Positions 8,499 through 17,220 are shown, numbered from the stretch's first letter. The stretch is DNA of 35,238 nucleotides from Thiohalomonas denitrificans (GCF_016841685.1 NZ_JAENYR010000020.1:16873-52110), one strand, 5' to 3'. The notes: generated by a model from the letters alone, not told the origin. Numbers and translations are program-made.

Positions 8499-8553
8499 AT
8501 CTAACAAGTGCAGGCACGGCGACGCCCTTTACATTTCGCCTCACAGGTTAAGG
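8499..8553 (+). other. Degenerate attC-like remnant at end of accessory block
   Basis: ATCTAAC (8499-8505) fits RYYYAAC and lies 12 nt after the stop of the nuclease-like gene. GTTAAGG (8547-8553) matches GTTRRRY except for its last base. The arms between them pair only weakly, so this is a remnant at best. Confidence 0.35.
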
Positions 8554-8598
8554 GCCAGGTCTTTCATCGTGCATACAGAACAAAAAATACCTGCCCCT
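8551..8598. repeat. Short inverted repeat, REP/MITE-like
   Basis: AGGGCCAGGT (8551-8560) and ACCTGCCCCT (8589-8598) are inverted with 9 of 10 positions pairing around a 28-nt AT-rich centre. It lies exactly at the border between the accessory block and the chromosome-like sequence. It may be the end of a small non-autonomous element or a decayed terminator. Confidence 0.5.
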
Positions 8599-8641
8599 GA
8601 TAGTTGCGTAGCGCTGCAGCCGACCGTGACCCTCCCCCGCT

Positions 8642-10504
8642 TTAGCGGTTAGCATCGTTGCGCTCCTCCGCCTGGCTAATCGCCCAGGCCGCGTTGATTA
8701 GCCCGATATGGCTGAACGCCTGCGGGAAGTTTCCCAGCAGTTCTCCCGTTCTTGAATCGAACTCTTCCGAGAGCAGACCCACATCGTTGGCGCAGGCGGC
8801 TGCGCGTTCGAAGACGACTTTCGCCTGCTCCACCTGCCCCGCCAAAGCGCGGGCATGGGCGAGCCAGAATGTGCATAGCAGGAAAGCGCTCTCGTCCGCC
8901 GGCTCACCGTCGATCTCGCGATAGCGGTAAACCAGTCCCCGTTTGTCGGTCAGCCGCTCCTCAATCGCATCGATCGTAGCCAGCATGCGGGGATCCGTGG
9001 CTGGCAGAAAGCCGCTCAGCGCCATCACCAGTACCGATGCATCCAGCACATCGCTATCGAAAACCTGCACGTAGGCGCCTGCCCGTTCACTCCAGCCGCG
9101 TGTCAGAATTGCCTCACGAATCTCGTCCCGCGCTGCCAACCATTGGTCAACCCTCTCTTCACCACCAATCAGGTCGGTCAGGCGAATTGCACTGTCGAGG
9201 GCGACCCAGCACATCAGTTTGGAGTGCAGAAAGTGGCGAGGCTTCCCCCGGATTTCCCACATGCCCTGGTCCGGCTCCTTCCACCGGTTCGCCGCCACAT
9301 CGGCAACCTCAGCCAGAAAGCTGCGGGTCAATGGGTCGATATGTTCGGCAAGTTGGTGCCGTAGCCGTTCGGCCGCCGCCAGCAGTTCCCCGTAGACGTC
9401 AAACTGCCGCTGGTTCCAGGCACCGTTACCGACCCGTACCGGCGCACTCCCCCGCCACCCGGGGAGATGCACAAGCTGCCGTTCGGTCAGGTCATGTTCA
9501 CCGCCGATGCCGAACATGATCTGTGCGTCACGCCCCAGTCGGATCTGGGCCAGGGAGGCATCGGCGATGAAATCGAAGAACTTGTAGGCTTCATCGGGGC
9601 AGGCGGCCACCCAGAGTGCATCCAGGGTCATACTGGCATCCCGCACCCATGAGTAGCGGTAATCCCAATTGAGTCCGCCACCCATCCGTTCCGGGAGGGA
9701 CGTGGTCGCCGCCGCAACGAAAGCTCCGGTGGGATAGTAAGTCAGGGCCTGGAGCAGCCGGCCACCGAAATGGACCTGTTCCCTCCAGGGACCCTGATAG
9801 GCCTGGTGCATTGCCGACCAGTCTTGCCAGTTCGTGATGGTATCTTCGAGATATTCCTGGATGGCTTCGACCGACCAGGGGCCGGGGCTCGGTTCGGCGC
9901 TACTGCGAAATTCCAGGGCAAAAGCCGCACGCTGCCCCTTTTCCAGGCGAAAGCGCGCATGTGCGGTGGAGGTATCCGTCTTCAGGGGAATGGAAGCGGA
10001 GAGACGCAGGACGGATGCCCCGCCGCGGGCCAGCACGCCGCCCGCCACCGGGCGCAGGATCGGCACGATCAAGCCGTACTCCGGACGTGGAGCGTAGTTT
10101 GTCGTCAACTCCATTGACCCGCGCGTGCATACGGCCTCCCGTATAACGGCATGGGGCGAATCCTTGCCGATGGCATGGGCCCCCTGATGCAGGCCGATGG
10201 CGAGTGCATCACGGATGACCACCTCGCCCTCCTGCGAGCGGAAAGTGGTGTTCACCACCATGGAGCCCTCGATGTAGCCGCGTTGACCCTGAATATCGTC
10301 TACCGGCCCAAGCTTCCAGTAGCCACCCTCGCCCCCGAGCAGGCGGGCGCACAGGGCCGGAGAATCAAACCGGGGGAGCGCGAGCCAATCAATGGAGCCG
10401 TCGCGATGGACGAGCGCTGCTCCCTGACAGTCCGACAGGAGCGCATATTCGGCAATGGGGCGTCCGTGCATCAGAGCATCTCCAGGCGCTTCCGCTTCAA
10501 TCAA
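8642..10504 (-). CDS. Glycoside hydrolase family 15 (glucoamylase/trehalase-like)
   Basis: A 620-aa cytoplasmic enzyme with no signal peptide. The N-terminal beta-sandwich domain opens with IAEYALLSDCQGAALV and GSIDWLALPRFDSPA. The (alpha/alpha)6 catalytic domain contains NWDYRYSWVRDAS (about 279-291), a probable general acid in MWEIRGKPRHF (E417), and the second catalytic glutamate in LLSEEFD (E580/E581). Members hydrolyse alpha-glucosidic bonds of maltooligosaccharides or trehalose; the substrate cannot be told from sequence. It is a single-gene unit, divergent from yejK with about 70 nt between starts. M12 is an alternative start. Confidence 0.9.
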   Translation of the reverse strand: MIEAEAPGDALMHGRPIAEYALLSDCQGAALVHRDGSIDWLALPRFDSPALCARLLGGEGGYWKLGPVDDIQGQRGYIEGSMVVNTTFRSQEGEVVIRDALAIGLHQGAHAIGKDSPHAVIREAVCTRGSMELTTNYAPRPEYGLIVPILRPVAGGVLARGGASVLRLSASIPLKTDTSTAHARFRLEKGQRAAFALEFRSSAEPSPGPWSVEAIQEYLEDTITNWQDWSAMHQAYQGPWREQVHFGGRLLQALTYYPTGAFVAAATTSLPERMGGGLNWDYRYSWVRDASMTLDALWVAACPDEAYKFFDFIADASLAQIRLGRDAQIMFGIGGEHDLTERQLVHLPGWRGSAPVRVGNGAWNQRQFDVYGELLAAAERLRHQLAEHIDPLTRSFLAEVADVAANRWKEPDQGMWEIRGKPRHFLHSKLMCWVALDSAIRLTDLIGGEERVDQWLAARDEIREAILTRGWSERAGAYVQVFDSDVLDASVLVMALSGFLPATDPRMLATIDAIEERLTDKRGLVYRYREIDGEPADESAFLLCTFWLAHARALAGQVEQAKVVFERAAACANDVGLLSEEFDSRTGELLGNFPQAFSHIGLINAAWAISQAEERNDANR

Positions 10505-10574
10505 AAACTAGCACCGTTGGCCGCAGCCTCTGCTGAGAGTAGAATTGCCACCTCGCTCCAAGGCCTTCGAATCC

Positions 10575-11576
10575 ATGTCCATCACGCACGCCACCGTCCA
10601 TCGTATCCGCCGTAGTACCGATTCCGAGGCCGAAATGTCTCTCCGCCAGCAGGAACTCGCCGCCGAAGAGTCCTGCGAAGCGCTGCTGGATGGCTTGAAA
10701 AGCGCATTTCTCGGAAGGATTAGCCGCGAACACGGCAGTTTTTCCACGGAAGAGGGTTCGGCTTCCCTGCCTCGGCAACTGACGGATTTTGTCAAAGATG
10801 AGCGTGCCTTCGGAGAATTGACGGCAACCCTGATGGAGGATTTGCGACGGCACCTCGACAGCGGCAAGGTCGAACTAAATGCGCACTGCCTCTTCTTCGT
10901 GGAGAAGACACCGATCCGCCACCTCTTCTACTGGTTTATAGCGAGCCAGAAGGAGGCGCTCTCCATCGGCGACGACCTCAAGGTCAAGCCCAGCTACTCC
11001 CTCGACACCGGTCCCTCGCTGTTCGGCATCAAGGTGGACCTGGCGGAGTGGAAGGTACGACAGCATTACTCCTATCTGACCCTGCTGCCGCCTCGCGGTA
11101 ATCCGGGCCTCACCGACGCCTTCTACGCACTAACGGGGTTTGCCAATGGCCTCGACAAGGCCGGAGCCACGCTCGCGTTTCTCGAAGGGGTGGAGGCCTA
11201 TTCGGAAAAGCTTCCGGAAGAGCAGGTCGGCGAATATCGCAACCAAGTGGTCGAATACTGCCTGGAACGGGATCAACAGGATGCGCCGGTCGACCTGAAA
11301 GAACTGGCACAGACGCTCGACGGTGTTGATCACGACGAGTTTGTTCAGGTGGTAGAGCGTCGCGCTCCGGAAGGCGAACAGGAGTTGATGATGGACCGCC
11401 GCAGCCTGCGCCGCTACGTCAAATTTGCTGGTCGGGAGAAAGACCTGGCGATCAGCTTCGGCTCCTATCAGCTCAACCAGCGGGTCCACTACGACAGCGA
11501 CACCGATACCCTCAGCATCAACGGCCTGCCCAGTGCCCTCAGAAAACAGCTTCTGGAGCATCTGCAGCGGGATTAG
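10575..11576 (+). CDS. yejK: Nucleoid-associated protein YejK/NdpA
   Basis: A 333-aa protein of the 37-kDa nucleoid-associated family (NA37), which associates with the bacterial chromosome. Family features include the N-terminal ITHATVHRI segment, the LSIGDDLKV and LDTGPSLFGIKVDL region, and the C-terminal LRRYVKFAGREKDLAISF block. ATG 10575 was preferred over the upstream TTG at 10545 because family members begin at about this point and have this length; AAGG lies about 11 nt upstream. The following flavin-protein gene starts 42 nt after the stop and may be co-transcribed. Confidence 0.9.
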   Translation: MSITHATVHRIRRSTDSEAEMSLRQQELAAEESCEALLDGLKSAFLGRISREHGSFSTEEGSASLPRQLTDFVKDERAFGELTATLMEDLRRHLDSGKVELNAHCLFFVEKTPIRHLFYWFIASQKEALSIGDDLKVKPSYSLDTGPSLFGIKVDLAEWKVRQHYSYLTLLPPRGNPGLTDAFYALTGFANGLDKAGATLAFLEGVEAYSEKLPEEQVGEYRNQVVEYCLERDQQDAPVDLKELAQTLDGVDHDEFVQVVERRAPEGEQELMMDRRSLRRYVKFAGREKDLAISFGSYQLNQRVHYDSDTDTLSINGLPSALRKQLLEHLQRD

Positions 11577-11618
11577 TGCACTAGTAGCCCAGGGCATGGG
11601 CCCGCTATCCTTGCCGGT

Positions 11619-12206
11619 ATGGACACCGACAGCTTCGACACCATACTGGAAAACACCTGGCGCCAACTGCGCCGGGCAACCGCAGATGAAAGCTCCGCCC
11701 TGCACCGCCCGGTATTGGCTACTGTTGACCGAAACAATGGACCGGATGCCCGCACCGTCGTACTTCGCGAGGTCCGACGGGAGTCGCGGCAGTTTTTCGT
11801 AAATACCGATCGCCGTTCACCAAAAGGCGACGAACTGGTGGAACGTCCGCGGGGCGTCTTTGTGTTTTTCGATCCGGAAAGCGCCGTGCAGCTCCGGATA
11901 CTGACGGAGATCCGAATTCACGTTGGCGATGAGATCACGGCCGAAGCATGGCGAAAGCTGCCGGCCAAGGGACGGCGGCGCTATCTTACCGCCGCTGCAT
12001 CAGGCAGCCCCGCGCCGGCTCCGGGCGCCGGGGTGCCGGGTCCGGACGAACCGGTGGATGATGCCGCCGGTTACCGGCACTTTGCCACCCTGGAGGCCGT
12101 CGCCACCCACCTGGACTGGCTCCACTATGCCCCCGAAGGACCGGTGCGGGCGGAGTTCGACTGGGATGAAGAGGGAAAGGTCTCGGCGCGCTGGCTCCAT
12201 CCTTAA
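11619..12206 (+). CDS. Pyridoxamine 5'-phosphate oxidase-like FMN-binding protein
   Basis: A 195-aa protein with the PNPOx-like split-barrel start: ALHRPVLATVDRNNGPDARTVVLREV, then FFVNTDRRSPKGDEL and a VFVFFDPESAVQLRI strand. This resembles the Alr4036-type PNPOx branch more than PdxH, since the PdxH C-terminal substrate segment is absent. It probably binds FMN and carries out a redox reaction on an unidentified substrate. A Pro/Ala/Gly-rich loop (about 128-143) looks like a linker. It follows yejK closely on the same strand. Confidence 0.8.
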   Translation: MDTDSFDTILENTWRQLRRATADESSALHRPVLATVDRNNGPDARTVVLREVRRESRQFFVNTDRRSPKGDELVERPRGVFVFFDPESAVQLRILTEIRIHVGDEITAEAWRKLPAKGRRRYLTAAASGSPAPAPGAGVPGPDEPVDDAAGYRHFATLEAVATHLDWLHYAPEGPVRAEFDWDEEGKVSARWLHP

Positions 12207-12379
12207 CCCGTGCACTTCACCAAATGCCGATTCGTAACAGGTCTTCTCTTCGGCAGGCCCTCGGCGGAGGCCATCTGCCATGGTGTCCTCATGTTCCGGG
12301 AAAATGGCACAGTCGGCGGAATACCTCTCGCTTAGCCGGTAGAATATGCTGCATTCTCAACTCGCCCCGGATCTTCCCA

Positions 12380-12853
12380 ATGAGAGCACTTTACCTGTTT
12401 CTGGTTGTACTTCTTGCCCTCACGGCAGTATTTGCGTTCATGGGGGCTTCCGCGAATGTCTTCGAATGGTATGAGGCGCGACAGGAACAGAATCCATTGG
12501 AAGGTAACGAACGGGTCACTGCCCGCATCATCGACAAGCGGGTGGTCCGGCAGGAGCATGCCATGCCTTCGGGGCTACCCCTCATCGATGAACAGCACCG
12601 ACTCTACATCGAGATACAGGAAGGGATGCGTGCCGGTGAGGTAGTGTCGAAGGCAGCGCCCCCGCCGCAGTATGATCGCCTGGCGGTCGGGAACGAGATC
12701 GACGTACTGGTGGGTAGCGATAACGTGCGTATCGTCGAGCTCGACTATCGTGTGGAAACACCCACCTGGGCTTTCCTGGGCATCGCCATTTTCGCTGCAC
12801 TGGGTTGCGCGGGGCTGGTGTATCGCATCCGCCGGATGCCCCTCCGTAGCTGA
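12380..12853 (+). CDS. Small membrane protein with two TM segments
   Basis: A 157-aa protein not assigned to a family with certainty. An N-terminal hydrophobic helix (about 4-24) and a second near the C-terminus (about 129-149) flank a roughly 100-residue hydrophilic domain. That domain has a beta-like ARIIDKRVVRQEH...LYIEIQE pattern and ends with the basic tail YRIRRMPLRS. The arrangement resembles DUF3592-type membrane proteins, a weak analogy. ATG 12380 gives a proper membrane N-terminus; the longer ORF start at 12224 does not. It converges on ydbL with only 7 nt between stops and no visible terminator. Confidence 0.7.
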   Translation: MRALYLFLVVLLALTAVFAFMGASANVFEWYEARQEQNPLEGNERVTARIIDKRVVRQEHAMPSGLPLIDEQHRLYIEIQEGMRAGEVVSKAAPPPQYDRLAVGNEIDVLVGSDNVRIVELDYRVETPTWAFLGIAIFAALGCAGLVYRIRRMPLRS

Positions 12854-12860
12854 TTGCGTA

Positions 12861-13208
12861 TTATTTCCGAATCCAGGTGCCCTCGGGAACCTGGACGAAC
12901 ATCCCGCCTGGCGTCTTTTCGATCGCCTTTTTCCCTGCGAGTTGTTGTACGACAGTCACCGAGGTGTCATTGCGGGCGGCGATCTCTTCATATTTCTCCC
13001 GCCGCTTCCGGTTAATCTCCCGCACCAGATCCGAGACGTCCGGCGGGGGGTTATCGATAACGACACCCAGATAGCCATCCGGGCGTTCACCGACCAATCC
13101 ACGGGTCTTGGCCTCCTCAAGCTCCAAAGCCGATGCCACGGACCATCCCGCGAGCGCTGCCAGCAGGACTATCAAACTGAAAATCCGTGCCGTAACTGTT
13201 CTGGTCAT
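12861..13208 (-). CDS. ydbL: YdbL family periplasmic protein
   Basis: A 115-aa protein with a signal peptide (basic MTRTVTAR, hydrophobic 9-24, cleavage after the VASA region). The mature domain starts LELEEAKTRGLVGERPDGYLG and continues to VREINRKRREKYEEIAARN, the pattern of YdbL/DUF1318. It is the last gene of the ydbH-ynbE-ydbL operon, whose products act on outer-membrane lipid homeostasis in E. coli, YdbL being an accessory. The start at 13208 is chosen because it yields the signal peptide directly; the longer upstream reading adds an unlikely polar extension. Confidence 0.88.
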   Translation of the reverse strand: MTRTVTARIFSLIVLLAALAGWSVASALELEEAKTRGLVGERPDGYLGVVIDNPPPDVSDLVREINRKRREKYEEIAARNDTSVTVVQQLAGKKAIEKTPGGMFVQVPEGTWIRK

Positions 13209-13294
13209 TCTTTCATCCCCAGGCCTGTTATCCGCCGAGGCGCCTGCCAATGAATCAAAGCGCCCCGATACTGCTTGGCGTAGCGGTGTCTTGG

Positions 13295-13504
13295 TTAAAA
13301 CAGCGGACTCTCTTCGCTGAACACTTCATCCAGCTCTTTGTCGACCCTGACGCGGATATCGTGCTGTACCTTCACGTTAAGGTTGATGGTAATGGGTTCT
13401 TTCGGCGGGGCGAGTTGCACGGTGGGTGTGCAGCCGATAGCCGATACTGCCAGCAGGCTCACAGCCCACAGCCCCCGCCAGAGGGAATTCACTGGCATCC
13501 GCAT
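13295..13504 (-). CDS. ynbE: YnbE-like outer-membrane lipoprotein
   Basis: A 69-aa precursor lipoprotein. The first of two in-frame ATGs (13504) lies 6 nt after GGAGG; the second is two codons later. A hydrophobic signal (LLAVSAIG) ends at the lipobox cysteine in IGCTP, followed by a short beta-prone region VQLAPPKEPITINLNVKVQHDIRVRVD typical of YnbE, whose strands are thought to cap the YdbH groove. It lies 56 nt after ydbH and 86 nt before ydbL on the same strand, so all three are probably one transcript. Confidence 0.88.
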   Translation of the reverse strand: MRMPVNSLWRGLWAVSLLAVSAIGCTPTVQLAPPKEPITINLNVKVQHDIRVRVDKELDEVFSEESPLF

Positions 13505-13560
13505 CTTTTCCTCCAGGGTGCACATACATCCATCGTACCTCCTTCCATGGTCGGATTCCC

Positions 13561-16161
13561 CTATTGCTTTCGATTTTGTCGCCGACGGTAGAAGTCCTGT
13601 ACCCATTGATCGATCTGCCCCTCGAGCTCCTGGCCCGCCCGCAGGCTCCGCAGCAAGTCAGGTATATTCTCCTCGAGGTTGATGTTGAATTGAACACTCC
13701 TTCCCTGAAAGAGGTCGGGATTGTTACCCAGCAGCCGTATCTCGAGCTCCAGCTGTCCGCTAGGTGAGTAATCGGCATCGGCCTTGAGTGATTCGTAGTG
13801 AAAGTCACGCAATGCCGCAATAGCCAACTGCATATTCTGACCACTTTTTTCCAGTGCCTGGCCCTCCTCCCCCGGACGGTAACGAATCACCCCCGATTCG
13901 ATGGCGGCCACCTGGCCACCCTGCATGGCGAGCCCTTGTTCACTCAACTGGAGGGGAAGCATTCCACTGACCCGGCCAAAACCCTCTATCGGAGCGTGTT
14001 CGAGATCCAGTAGTTGATCCAGGGCGATCCGCTCGAGTTCGACCGCGAACCGGTTTACCGGCTGCGCCAGATCCAGTTCAATGATGTCGCTCCGGACCCG
14101 GCCTCCAAGCAGTTCAACAGAGGGGTGTTCCAGTCGCAGCTGCAGCGGCAACTGCGGACCGATGCGCAGCGCGGCCCGCGTTTGGAAATTGCGTCCCGGA
14201 AAACCGGCAGTCATGCGTTCGATGGTCAGGGGTGCAGGCTGACGAGTCTGGAGTATGCCGTCGGGCTCCAGCGCAAGCCAGGCGTCGAGTTCGGCCCCGG
14301 AGAACAGCAGCTCTTTGTAATACCCGCCGAGTTTTTCACCCTTCAGATCGAATTCGCCCGATAAGCTCGTGCTCTCCCCCGTCTGCCACTGGAATTGTCC
14401 CCCGGCATGGATGGTGCCCTTGCCGACATCAAAGGGATACGGCCACGGCTGGTAAAAGCTTGCAAGGGAGAGCCCCTCCGGTCTCAGGAGTACCGGTTCG
14501 AGCTGCCAGCGGGCCGCACCGGTCTGTGCTTCGAGGTGATGCGTGACCGAAATCCTGGCCGACAGAACGGGACCCGTTGCAGCCGCGGAGATAACGACCT
14601 GTTCGGGACCGGCCGTAAAACGGCCCTTCGCCGACATCGGGGGCAATTCACCCGCACCGACCCTACCCTGCAGCGAGCGGACGGAAAATGTGCCCGATGC
14701 CTCCCAGTGCTCGCCCGCTCCGCTCACCTCCTGCACCTCCAGGTACATCCCGTCCACCGCGGTCTGTGCGGTTTCGATCCCCCAGTCGGGAGCATCCACC
14801 CTCCAGCGTGCAGGACTTACCGTCCATCCCCCCTTCCGTTTCCAGGCGATCTCCGCCTCGTTGAGAAGGCTGAGCTCAAGGGGCGATTCCGAAGGTCCCG
14901 CATACGGTTTCGAAATGGCGATGCTCGCATCAGGTTGCACCCTCCACTGCAGGGCGTCCGGGGTCCAATGCAGCGGCCCGCCAGCCGCCAACCGGATCGG
15001 CGGTTTGCCATCCCGGCGCGCGGTCCCTGCCGCCTGGACCAGGGTGCGGATTTCAGGGACTTCGCCGAGATCCACTCTCGGGTCGGTAAGACGGGCAGTT
15101 GCGTCCAGGCGCTCAGTGATTGAGTCCGCCGTCACGACGATTTCACCGCGGCCGGCAAACACGGGAGAGCCCACGTTGCGAAACCGACTCTCGGCCCGAA
15201 AGGAGTCATGGAAGGCAATACCGAGCCGTTGCGATCCCGGCCCGCGGCCATCCACCCGGCCGCCATCTGAAACCGTCAGGACCAAACGTTCCGAATCGAG
15301 TTGAACGTTCCCATCCAGCTCCGCCTGCCAGGCGGTCAGCCCCTGAAGGGAAGCATCGAGACGGTACTCTCCTTCGAAGCCGTTCTCTCGAACCACGCCG
15401 TCCAGCAGGGTCCGGCCGCGTCCCTGCCACTGTTCCGGCATATTCCACCAAGGGGCCAAGGCGTTCCGTAAGGAGGCTGCCGAACCCTCCAGTGCGGCCT
15501 CGGCCTTCAGCCCGACGACCGCCCTGCTCAGGCGCAGTCGAACCTGGGGGTTGGAAAATTCCGGAGGGACAAAGAGCTTCAGCTCCAGTATTTCCTCCCG
15601 CCATTCGGTAGTCACGATCGCCCTCTCGGCACCGCCGCCGGCGAGCACCATCCGACCATTCAGGTGATCGGCGCTGTAAATCCAGTTTCCTGCCAAAGTC
15701 GCCGCAGGTTTCTCCGGCACTTCGATCGTCAGCGCTTCAATGTCCAAGGTCTCAAAGGGCAGGAGGGGAAGGCGTGGCAATCGACTCGGAAACTGTCCGA
15801 CGCCGGCAGCGCCTTCATGCGACGGAACAGCGATGTTTCCTCTCTCCAGGTAAATGCTTTCGACCCGCCCCTCAAGCACTCCGGCCAGTCCGTAGGTCAC
15901 CTCCATCGGTCCGAGGGATACCGGCACCCCGTTCCAGGTGAATCGAAGGCTCTCGATACGCAACCGATCCGGGCCGACATGAGTGACCTTCACATGGGGG
16001 TGTGCCAGGCCGTGGTTTTTTAGCAGATGCTGCGCCAGCCATCCGGTGGCTACCGGCAGCGAAAGGTAGAGCAGCACCGCGAGCACCACCAACGCGGGCA
16101 GGAGTCTTCCCAGGATCCTCGCCAGCCGGGTCAACACGATACCCTGGTTAGACTTCTGCAA
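13561..16161 (-). CDS. ydbH: YdbH family intermembrane bridge protein (AsmA-like)
   Basis: An 866-aa protein with one N-terminal membrane anchor (about 17-37, LLPALVVLAVLLYLSLPVA) and a very long, beta-rich periplasmic body ending in a domain found in YdbH (often mislabelled dicarboxylate transport). The body resembles other AsmA-like lipid bridges, which form a hydrophobic groove from inner to outer membrane. In E. coli YdbH works with the lipoprotein YnbE to move phospholipid across the periplasm, redundantly with TamB and YhdP. The conserved C-terminal part includes SGMLPLQLSEQGLAMQGG and ESGVIRYRP. It is the first gene of the operon with ynbE and ydbL. Confidence 0.9.
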   Translation of the reverse strand: MQKSNQGIVLTRLARILGRLLPALVVLAVLLYLSLPVATGWLAQHLLKNHGLAHPHVKVTHVGPDRLRIESLRFTWNGVPVSLGPMEVTYGLAGVLEGRVESIYLERGNIAVPSHEGAAGVGQFPSRLPRLPLLPFETLDIEALTIEVPEKPAATLAGNWIYSADHLNGRMVLAGGGAERAIVTTEWREEILELKLFVPPEFSNPQVRLRLSRAVVGLKAEAALEGSAASLRNALAPWWNMPEQWQGRGRTLLDGVVRENGFEGEYRLDASLQGLTAWQAELDGNVQLDSERLVLTVSDGGRVDGRGPGSQRLGIAFHDSFRAESRFRNVGSPVFAGRGEIVVTADSITERLDATARLTDPRVDLGEVPEIRTLVQAAGTARRDGKPPIRLAAGGPLHWTPDALQWRVQPDASIAISKPYAGPSESPLELSLLNEAEIAWKRKGGWTVSPARWRVDAPDWGIETAQTAVDGMYLEVQEVSGAGEHWEASGTFSVRSLQGRVGAGELPPMSAKGRFTAGPEQVVISAAATGPVLSARISVTHHLEAQTGAARWQLEPVLLRPEGLSLASFYQPWPYPFDVGKGTIHAGGQFQWQTGESTSLSGEFDLKGEKLGGYYKELLFSGAELDAWLALEPDGILQTRQPAPLTIERMTAGFPGRNFQTRAALRIGPQLPLQLRLEHPSVELLGGRVRSDIIELDLAQPVNRFAVELERIALDQLLDLEHAPIEGFGRVSGMLPLQLSEQGLAMQGGQVAAIESGVIRYRPGEEGQALEKSGQNMQLAIAALRDFHYESLKADADYSPSGQLELEIRLLGNNPDLFQGRSVQFNINLEENIPDLLRSLRAGQELEGQIDQWVQDFYRRRQNRKQ

Positions 16162-16259
16162 ACGCCAGCTTCGTTGTTGTGCAGCAATGTCGTCTCCTTA
16201 TCGACTCCTGTTGACCACCCGGTGCAAAGGCCATACAGCCCTCGTACGTACCAAAAAGG

Positions 16260-16289
16260 CCATTCCACGACACTCCTGCCGTGGAATGG
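16260..16289 (-). terminator. Hairpin with U-tract facing leftward
   Basis: Perfect 10-bp inverted repeat CCATTCCACG / CGTGGAATGG with a 10-nt loop. Read on the - strand it is followed by CCTTTTTGG, like a rho-independent terminator. It lies just upstream of the ydbH promoter region and could insulate ydbH from antisense transcripts of the 16.4-17.2 kb region. No - strand gene lies immediately upstream of it. Confidence 0.5.
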
Positions 16290-16316
16290 TTCACCTACCC
16301 GTAAAAATACCCGGTC

Positions 16317-16420
16317 CTACAGAGTTTGCCGCCCGAAAGCGGGGTTAATACCCCATCTCCTTCGGTAGCTGCATGGCCTAGATTACAGTTAGAGCCGTAG
16401 CACAGGGATGACACGGCTCT
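16317..16420 (+). promoter_or_regulatory. Structured leader upstream of PEP-CTERM gene
   Basis: Several nested inverted repeats lie in the 170 nt before the PEP-CTERM start. CTAC..GAG (16317-16324) pairs with CTC..GTAG (16357-16368). CCGC/GCGG (16329-16342) and GGGGT/ACCCC (16341-16354) overlap and so would be mutually exclusive. AGAGCCGT/ACGGCTCT (16391-16420) forms a separate 8-bp stem. No known riboswitch consensus was recognised; the conserved core of the cyclic-di-GMP-I motif is absent. Confidence 0.4.
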
Positions 16421-16461
16421 GGAAAGGCATCTATCGCCAAGACCACAAAGGGAGAAAACCA

Positions 16462-17070
16462 ATGACTGCAAAACGTGCCCTGTTGGGTACAACACTCATC
16501 GCGGGAGGCTTCATGCTCTCCGGAGCGAATGCCGCGACAATTAGCTGTCCGGCCTCCATCGAAGGGAATGTAACCAACACAGCAGCTTGCGAATACAGCG
16601 ATACCGCCAACCAGGATTTCCTGAATACCGATCCAATCACCGTCAACCAGGAGGCGTTTTTCGGTTTCACCGATTGGGAATACGCAGACAAGGCGGATAT
16701 CAATGGCAGCATCAGCTATGACACCACCCATGATATCGGTTTCACCATAACCGGTGATACTCAATCCGGCAGCTGGGCCATCGACGGGACGGCCTGGAAC
16801 GACTGGGACGATATCATGATGGTGCTCAAGAGCGGCGCCAATACGACTTTGGTCGGCTACCTTCTGGCAGAGAGCGCCACCGGGGGTACCTGGTCCAGTC
16901 CGTTCGAAGATGATCCCTTCGGAGTGGGAAATACCAGGGATGTCTCTCACATCAGCGCCTATGTCAGGGGCGATGGTGGGGTCACCGTGCCGGAGCCGGG
17001 TCCTCTGGCACTCATGATCGGCGGTCTGGTCGGGCTCGGCATGACCCGGCGGATTCGTTCCCGCAGCTAA
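16462..17070 (+). CDS. PEP-CTERM sorting-domain secreted protein
   Basis: A 202-aa exported protein. An N-terminal signal peptide (MTAKRALLGTTL..., cleavage near ANA at about 25) precedes a small Asp/Thr/Ser-rich mature domain. The C-terminal sorting signal is VPEPGPLALMIGGLVGLG followed by the basic tail TRRIRSRS. PEP-CTERM proteins are cut and processed by an exosortase, usually in organisms that make exopolysaccharide; no exosortase gene is in the window. ATG 16462 sits 8 nt after GGGAGA; an upstream start at 16408 would add a polar leader. The mature domain was not matched to a known fold. Confidence 0.88.
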   Translation: MTAKRALLGTTLIAGGFMLSGANAATISCPASIEGNVTNTAACEYSDTANQDFLNTDPITVNQEAFFGFTDWEYADKADINGSISYDTTHDIGFTITGDTQSGSWAIDGTAWNDWDDIMMVLKSGANTTLVGYLLAESATGGTWSSPFEDDPFGVGNTRDVSHISAYVRGDGGVTVPEPGPLALMIGGLVGLGMTRRIRSRS

Positions 17071-17078
17071 GCCGAGGC

Positions 17079-17105
17079 GGGCGCCGCAGGTCGGCGCCCT
17101 CCGTT
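17079..17105 (+). terminator. Terminator-like hairpin after PEP-CTERM gene
   Basis: Perfect 7-bp stem GGGCGCC / GGCGCCC (17079-17085 and 17093-17099) starting 9 nt after the stop. The following tract (TCCGTTCC) is weak in T, so termination may be partial. Confidence 0.6.
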
Positions 17106-17204
17106 CCAATTCCAATCCGGTCTGCGTCCCAGTGTACTGCCACGGATGGCGGCAGCGGAGAGTGTCTGGAACCTATTATCGATGCCCGAGCCGAGTAGGC
17201 CAGT

Positions 17205-17220
17205 CTATTCTCGGACAGGC
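17205..17220 (-). repeat. 16-bp tag shared with 27067-27082
   Basis: CTATTCTCGGACAGGC is the exact reverse complement of 27067-27082. Read in gene direction, both copies (GCCTGTCCGAGAATAG) come directly after a stop codon: the MFS gene here, yadH there. This suggests a small dispersed element inserted at gene ends. Confidence 0.7.

Noticed and set aside
16290-16461. Cyclic-di-GMP-I riboswitch or sigma-54 promoter upstream of the PEP-CTERM gene
   Set aside because: The conserved GGGACGCAAAGCC core is missing, and no GG/GC pair with -24/-12 spacing was found.
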